Origin: JBOHUC01 sp050733935
GTDB taxonomy: Bacteria > Eisenbacteria > RBG-16-71-46 > DASYSL01
NCBI GenBank assembly: GCA_050733935.1
Contig: JBOHUC010000093.1
Coordinates: 10,322 to 74,321 of the forward strand
Direction of reading: 5' to 3'
Length of the DNA: 64,000 nt
The notes under the pieces: model-generated
Told to the model about the DNA's origin: nothing
Seen by the model: the letters and a program-made list of their open reading frames with translations, nothing else
Databases searched by the model: none
Shown here: one piece after another, positions 59,108-64,000 of the stretch
Numbering within the stretch: the first letter of the stretch is position 1
Layout of the letters: every line of letters begins with the position of its first letter
Program-made: the position numbers and the translations under genes

Positions 59108-62100
59108 TACTGCACACTCACCTGGAACGTGACGCTGCCCGAAGCTCCCGGAGCGAGCGTTCCGGTAAGCGTCCACGTGACGGTCCCGGTCGCGCCCACG
59201 GCCGGCTCCGTCGTCACCGCGCATGCGGACAGTCCCCCGCCGAGCGTGCCGCACGTGGCCCCCTCGAACACCGTGTACGCGGGCGTGACGTCCGTGATCT
59301 CGATCGTCGTGAGCGGACCGGCCGAGAGATTCGCGTACGCAATCGTGTACGTGAGCACCTCGCCCGGAATTGCCGTCACCGCACTCACGCTCTTCGTGAG
59401 CACGAGGCCTCCGCCCGCCGCCGAGATCGTCGTGCGATCGCCGAGCGCTTTCGTTGACGCCAGCGCGGGGGAAGCGCTCGAGTAGAGGAAGCTCGCCGTG
59501 AGCGTCGCATCCTCCATTGCACCCGGCGGCCCGCCGGCCGGGGACGAGTGCCGGAGGATGAGACACACGCTCTGTCCGGCCGTGAGCGCGACCGGGGCCG
59601 CGAGAACCGGCTCGCCGGCATCGAGCACGCCATTACAGTTCGTGTCGCGCCTGAGCTCGACGCTCCAGCCCGGAAGCACGGGCGACGGCGTCTGCGACAC
59701 GCCGAAGCTCACGCTTCCGGCACTTCCGGCTGTGAACGTGTGCGGATAGAACGCGGGCGCGCCCGGAGCGACGGCCGTCGCGCCCGGGGCGGCGAGTGCG
59801 TTCGGCGGGACGTCGCCGAAGCTTGCGCCCGTGGACACGACGCCCGGAGCTGCGACAAAGCTCACGGCGTCGGCCGTTCGGTCGTACGTTCCTCCGGTCG
59901 TTCCCGCGCTTCCTCCCGTCGACAGCCAGCCCGCCGGATTCACTTCGACCACCGAGACGCCCGGTCCCGCGGCCGCGAACGGAAGCCAGAGCGCGTACGC
60001 TCCCGCGCCGTCGGTGAGTGCGCTGTCGCACGCGCCCCCCGGACACGCGGGGGCCGTGAGCCGAACGCGCACCCCGGCGAGAACCGCTTCCGCCGCCTGC
60101 GCAACACCATCGTTCGCGATGGCACCCGGAGCGCCGGATGCGCCGTCGTCGCGGAACACGCGCCCTTCGACGCGGCTCCCGTGCCAGAGGCCGAAGTTCT
60201 GGTTGGTCACGTCCGCGCCGACCACAGGGACCGACGTGCGCACACCCGGCAGCGCTTCCGTTCCGATCCAGGCCGAGGGATAGGCCGGCGTCACGTCGAC
60301 AGGATCGCTGTTGTCGTCGAGCACGAGCGTGTAGCTCCCGGTCGTCACGAACCCGAACGTGAACGCGCCCGTGACCGGATCGGGCACGACGACCTGGGCC
60401 GCAACCGCAGGCAAGGGCTCGCGCACGAGCTTGACCCAGAGCGAAGCGCCCGTGGCGGCCTCGCCTGCGTCGCGCGCCGCGTCGTGGTCGAGATCGTCGT
60501 ACACGAAGCCACTCACGCTCACGCTCACGCCCGCGCCGACCGGCAGGCGTCCTGAGAACTCGGACGTCCCGAACGCCGCGAGGAATGCGGTCGCGGTGAG
60601 CGACGCGCCGGGCAGGAGGCCCGGAGGAACCGGCATCGTGAAGCGGAAGCGGTTCGTGTTGTCCGATCCCTGCGCGAGCCCGTTGACCGTGCCGGCGTAC
60701 GCCGACGTGCTCGGGTCGAGATCAGACGCCGATCCTTCGACCAGGGTCGTGAGATACGTGCGTCCCTCGCCGAAGCCCGCCGGATCCCCATCCGTGAGGA
60801 AGAGCTCGATCGTCGTCCCCGGTCGCGACCAGCCCGTGAGCGTGAAATTTCCGCCCGAGAGCGTCGCCGCCTCGAGCACCGGGAAGTTCAAAAGCCCGTT
60901 CGCGCCCGTGTCGACATCGCCCGCGTCGTTGATCGTGACGAACGGCGGCGTGCCGCGCCGGTCGTCGTCGCTCGCGCGCAGCAGATCGATGCCGACCTGA
61001 CCGGTCGCGGGCTCGCCCGAGCCGCTTGCGATCGTGCCGTTGTCGTACGTCGAGTTCCGTGTCAGGCGCACGCGCGCGGCCCCGGAACCCACGAGGACGC
61101 CCGCGCCCACGTTCGCGTGCACGCGGTTTCGGTCCACCAGGTTGTCGCTTCCGAGCATGCGGAGGCCGGGCGTCTCGGCACTCGCCGACGGGCCGAGGCC
61201 GCTCCGGGTGATCGTGTTGTTCTCGATCGTGACCGCACTCGATCCGCCGTGCACGTCGGCGCCCGCGCCCTGCTGGTCGGTCAGGAGGTTGCCGCGCACG
61301 GTTCCGCTCGCGCCCCCGTCGAGCTCGATCCCGTTGCACTGCACGTTCCCGGTTCCGTTCCCGCGGAGCTCGTTCTCGGTCACGAGCCAGCCGGTCGCTC
61401 CCGCGCGGAGGGCCACGCCGTGCCCGGCCGCGAATCCGACGAGGCTGTTGCGCAAAGTCCCGCCCGAAGCACCGGCGGCGCGCACGAGATCGCCGCCCGA
61501 GCGCTCGGCGACCGGCGGGAGTGCGAACGCGTTCGGGCGCGACCCGAGCACGCAGCGCTGGACGAGTGCTCCCGAGGCACCTGCAGACAGGCGGACGTCC
61601 GCGTGCGAGTCACTGTCCGTCGCGTTTCCGAAACCGTGAATCGAAAGACCGTGGAGCGTGACGCTCGCCGCCGCGAGGTCGAGACCGAGTGCCAGGCCCG
61701 CGCCGTCCACGATCTCGACTTCGGGCGCGGGCACCGGCGCAAGCGCGAGTCCGTCGACGCCCACGCTTCCGCCCGCGCCCAGCGCGCCCGCATTCGTGTC
61801 GCCCACGTTCGTCGTCTGGGTCGCGCCGTCGACGCGCGTCGAGCCGCCCGTGATCGCGGGCAACGCGCTTGCGACCGCGATCCGGACGACGCCTCCGGTG
61901 AGCTCGCTCACGAGGCCCGCACGAAGCCCCGGATGGGCTACGCCGTCCGGCACCATGAAGATCGACATCTCGACGCCGGCCGTTCCGCCGACCTGAGCGA
62001 GGCCCGTGTTCGAGAGCGCGTTCGCGTTCACGAGGAACTGGCGCAGCGAGCCCTGGCCCGCGTCGCGCGCGCTCACGATCGTGTCGAAGTTGAATCCGAA

Positions 62101-64000
62101 GTCGATTCCGGTTACGTTCGCGGTCGAGAGCACGACGCTCGCAACGCTCTGCGCGACCGTGGTCGCCGTGGAGAGCGACGCGAGCGTCGCGGACGTGAGA
62201 TTCGCCGCCGCGTCCACGCGCGACGGATCCTCGCCGCCCACCCGCTGCAGGTCTGCGACCGCCGTGCCCGCGGGGGCGGTGGCGCGGAACGTTTGCGCGG
62301 GAACGAGTCCGGGCGTGGCCCCGCCGGGCCGGGACGAGGCAACCGTCCCCGAGACGACGCGCACCGTGTACGTGCCGGGCGACCAGCCGTCGAAGGCGTA
62401 CACGCCGAAGGCGTCGGTCGTGTCGGCCGCGCCATACGCACCCCCCGAATCGTAGAGCTCGACCCGCGTGCCCGGGCGTCCGACGCCGCCGGCCGTCGCG
62501 AGCGAGCGTCCCGCACCGCCGCCGTACTGCACGTCCTCGAACACGGTGCCCGAGATCGCGGGCGCGCTCACGGTCACGACCGACGGCTGGTAGCCGGCCG
62601 TGATCGTGTCAGCGTCGCTTCGCGTGTTGAACGCCGTGCCGAGCTGGGCCGCGTTGAACGCGAGTGCTCCCTGGTTCGAGACCGTCGAGCCGTTCGGCGC
62701 CGGCACCCCCAGCTGCACGCGGAAGCGCACCATCGTCTGCACTCCGGGAGCGATCGTCCCGCCCGCGGCCGACGTTGCTCCCGTGCCGAGCCGGGCCACG
62801 ACCGTGCGGCTTCCGGCCACGTACTCCGCCTGGTCGTCGCCGGCCGCATCGGTTTTTGCCCCGAAGTTCGGACCGTTCACGATCGAGAGGCTTCCGGCCA
62901 CATAGCTCGAATTGGCCGGGATCGTGTCGCGCAAGACGGTCTGGATGGCATTGTCCTGGCCGGTGTTGCGCATCTGCACCGTGTACTCGAGCACGTCGCC
63001 CGGCCGGACCGGGGCGCCGTTCACGTCCACGACCGACTTCGTGAACGAGTTTCCTTCCATCACGGGCGCATACAGATCGGTCGCGAACGTGACGGCTGCC
63101 GGGAAGTAGCGATCGTCCTCGGTCCAGAGCCGAAGCGTGGCGCTCGTCGAGCTGTTCGACAGGATCCCGTTCGCGTTCATGAGATCGCAGTCGAAGCCGA
63201 GCTGGTTCCGGTAGTTCGGCGTCTTCGTCGTGACGTGTGCGCCCAGGCGCCCGATCGAGCTGTTGAAGAAGTTGTTCTGCGGATTGACCGCGTCCTGCAG
63301 GTAATTGCCGTTGAGCTGGAACGCGTCTCCCGAGTACCCGAGGTCGCCCTCGTACGCGACGACGCCGATCCGCGTCTGGACCGGACCCGCCGGCGGCGTG
63401 ACGAACCCGCTCAGCGTGAGGATGACCGACGTGCTCGGCGCCACCTCCGCGAATCCGTCGCACACGACGAGGTTTCGGTTCGACACCGCCGCGTCGCCGT
63501 AGACGACGACGAGCGACCAGCCGGCGAACCTGTTCGCCGCGACCGTGGACTGGACGTTCGCCGCCCAGTACGTGCCGTTGCCGCCGGCCTGGACGAGCGC
63601 CGTGACGTCGCGGAAGCAGCTGTACACGGTGCCATCCACGTCCATCTGCGTGGCCGTGAGCGAGGCGTACGTGGCCGTCGGCGTGCGGAAGCGCACCGTG
63701 CTCCTCTGCGCGTTGTTCGAGTCGCCGCCCCAGTAGAGGCCCGCCCACAGCACGTTCGTGCCACCGGGCATCGCGAGCTGCGCGCTGCTCGAGCAGAACG
63801 TCGTGCCATCGGTGTCGGCGTCTACGTACTGCATCGTCCAGTCGTTGTTGTTGACGTTCCCGCCGCTGCCGTTCCGCGCGTTGTTGCAGTTTCCGCCGCC
63901 CGTGCAGCTCATGAGCGTGTTGCCGATGGGCAGGATGTCGCCGCGCGTGTTGGTCGAGAAGCGGGGCGTGAAGTTGCGCACGATCTGGGCCGTTGCCGCG
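59107..64000 (-). CDS. Giant beta-helix/DUF11/SdrD-B surface protein, 5' end outside the window
   Basis: About 1630 residues are visible; the reading frame is open to the window edge, where the chain begins ...AATAQIVRNFT, so a signal peptide ends just outside. Order from the N-terminus: a beta-sandwich region rich in Asn/Gly (NCNNARNGSGG), a DUF11 block (SFTKSVVDVNGAPVRPGDVLEYTVQM), an SdrD-B-like repeat (VFEDVQYGGG...VYAFDGWSPG), a long right-handed beta-helix (~740-1010), two more SdrD-B-like blocks (FVYDDLDHDAARDAGE, GRVFRDDG) and a final DUF11 block. It lacks the FlgD-like tail. It is probably a surface adhesin or matrix protein. Confidence 0.88.
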   Translation of the reverse strand, partial: AATAQIVRNFTPRFSTNTRGDILPIGNTLMSCTGGGNCNNARNGSGGNVNNNDWTMQYVDADTDGTTFCSSSAQLAMPGGTNVLWAGLYWGGDSNNAQRSTVRFRTPTATYASLTATQMDVDGTVYSCFRDVTALVQAGGNGTYWAANVQSTVAANRFAGWSLVVVYGDAAVSNRNLVVCDGFAEVAPSTSVILTLSGFVTPPAGPVQTRIGVVAYEGDLGYSGDAFQLNGNYLQDAVNPQNNFFNSSIGRLGAHVTTKTPNYRNQLGFDCDLMNANGILSNSSTSATLRLWTEDDRYFPAAVTFATDLYAPVMEGNSFTKSVVDVNGAPVRPGDVLEYTVQMRNTGQDNAIQTVLRDTIPANSSYVAGSLSIVNGPNFGAKTDAAGDDQAEYVAGSRTVVARLGTGATSAAGGTIAPGVQTMVRFRVQLGVPAPNGSTVSNQGALAFNAAQLGTAFNTRSDADTITAGYQPSVVTVSAPAISGTVFEDVQYGGGAGRSLATAGGVGRPGTRVELYDSGGAYGAADTTDAFGVYAFDGWSPGTYTVRVVSGTVASSRPGGATPGLVPAQTFRATAPAGTAVADLQRVGGEDPSRVDAAANLTSATLASLSTATTVAQSVASVVLSTANVTGIDFGFNFDTIVSARDAGQGSLRQFLVNANALSNTGLAQVGGTAGVEMSIFMVPDGVAHPGLRAGLVSELTGGVVRIAVASALPAITGGSTRVDGATQTTNVGDTNAGALGAGGSVGVDGLALAPVPAPEVEIVDGAGLALGLDLAAASVTLHGLSIHGFGNATDSDSHADVRLSAGASGALVQRCVLGSRPNAFALPPVAERSGGDLVRAAGASGGTLRNSLVGFAAGHGVALRAGATGWLVTENELRGNGTGNVQCNGIELDGGASGTVRGNLLTDQQGAGADVHGGSSAVTIENNTITRSGLGPSASAETPGLRMLGSDNLVDRNRVHANVGAGVLVGSGAARVRLTRNSTYDNGTIASGSGEPATGQVGIDLLRASDDDRRGTPPFVTINDAGDVDTGANGLLNFPVLEAATLSGGNFTLTGWSRPGTTIELFLTDGDPAGFGEGRTYLTTLVEGSASDLDPSTSAYAGTVNGLAQGSDNTNRFRFTMPVPPGLLPGASLTATAFLAAFGTSEFSGRLPVGAGVSVSVSGFVYDDLDHDAARDAGEAATGASLWVKLVREPLPAVAAQVVVPDPVTGAFTFGFVTTGSYTLVLDDNSDPVDVTPAYPSAWIGTEALPGVRTSVPVVGADVTNQNFGLWHGSRVEGRVFRDDGASGAPGAIANDGVAQAAEAVLAGVRVRLTAPACPGGACDSALTDGAGAYALWLPFAAAGPGVSVVEVNPAGWLSTGGSAGTTGGTYDRTADAVSFVAAPGVVSTGASFGDVPPNALAAPGATAVAPGAPAFYPHTFTAGSAGSVSFGVSQTPSPVLPGWSVELRRDTNCNGVLDAGEPVLAAPVALTAGQSVCLILRHSSPAGGPPGAMEDATLTASFLYSSASPALASTKALGDRTTISAAGGGLVLTKSVSAVTAIPGEVLTYTIAYANLSAGPLTTIEITDVTPAYTVFEGATCGTLGGGLSACAVTTEPAVGATGTVTWTLTGTLAPGASGSVTFQVSVQ

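Overview
The window is high-GC bacterial DNA with tightly packed operons. There is no rRNA, tRNA, CRISPR array, transposase or integrase that I can see. Four exported proteins use non-enzymatic repeat folds or a protease fold and end in a FlgD-like/T9SS-style C-terminal Ig domain. With the UPF0164/PorV-like barrel and the abundance of exported lipoproteins, this points to an FCB-group relative, most like Candidatus Eisenbacteria. That placement is an inference from gene style; no marker gene settles it.

Layout. 1-332 is the end of a DUF192 gene. 485-5351 holds two secreted proteins (Kelch-like, then a subtilase) in DNA of visibly lower GC. 5600-15700 is a complete Tad/Flp pilus operon on the minus strand, in transcription order: flp, cpaA, tadE, cpaB, cpaC, a TadG-like gene, cpaE, cpaF, tadB, tadC and an unlisted 35-residue membrane peptide. 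It is preceded by a sigma-54-type -24/-12 element and two upstream palindromes. 15.9-28.5 kb carries housekeeping and envelope genes (nadE, a lipoprotein/barrel pair, two-PDZ protein, rlmD, methyltransferase, rhodanese lipoprotein, pepA). 28.6-30.8 kb has an orphan sdhC, a degenerate SDR and a GT2.

30.7-33.8 kb is a peroxide-defence operon: Fur/PerR-type regulator, rubrerythrin, CCG-domain Fe-S protein and DUF3501, with an operator-like repeat inside its promoter. Next come an HtrA-like protease without signal peptide, a CPA2 antiporter and a second Kelch-like lipoprotein. fdxA and a CxC-rich thiol protein follow.

40.8-46.3 kb is the most striking locus: a Fur-box-controlled iron-uptake operon of FTR1 fused to DUF2318, two FtsX-type permeases, and an ABC ATPase whose C-terminus is a DtxR-type iron-sensor, followed by mutT. 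The stop and start codons of the last four genes overlap. I did not find this ATPase-sensor fusion described in anything I can recall.

46.5-59.1 kb contains a PF04020 membrane protein, an EEP hydrolase with an inserted membrane segment, a MoxR/VWA/exported-protein cluster, a PafA-like phosphatase, an acyl-CoA dehydrogenase, and a flavodoxin/CDP-alcohol transferase/FAD-oxidoreductase run. The right end is a giant beta-helix/DUF11 surface protein that continues past the window.
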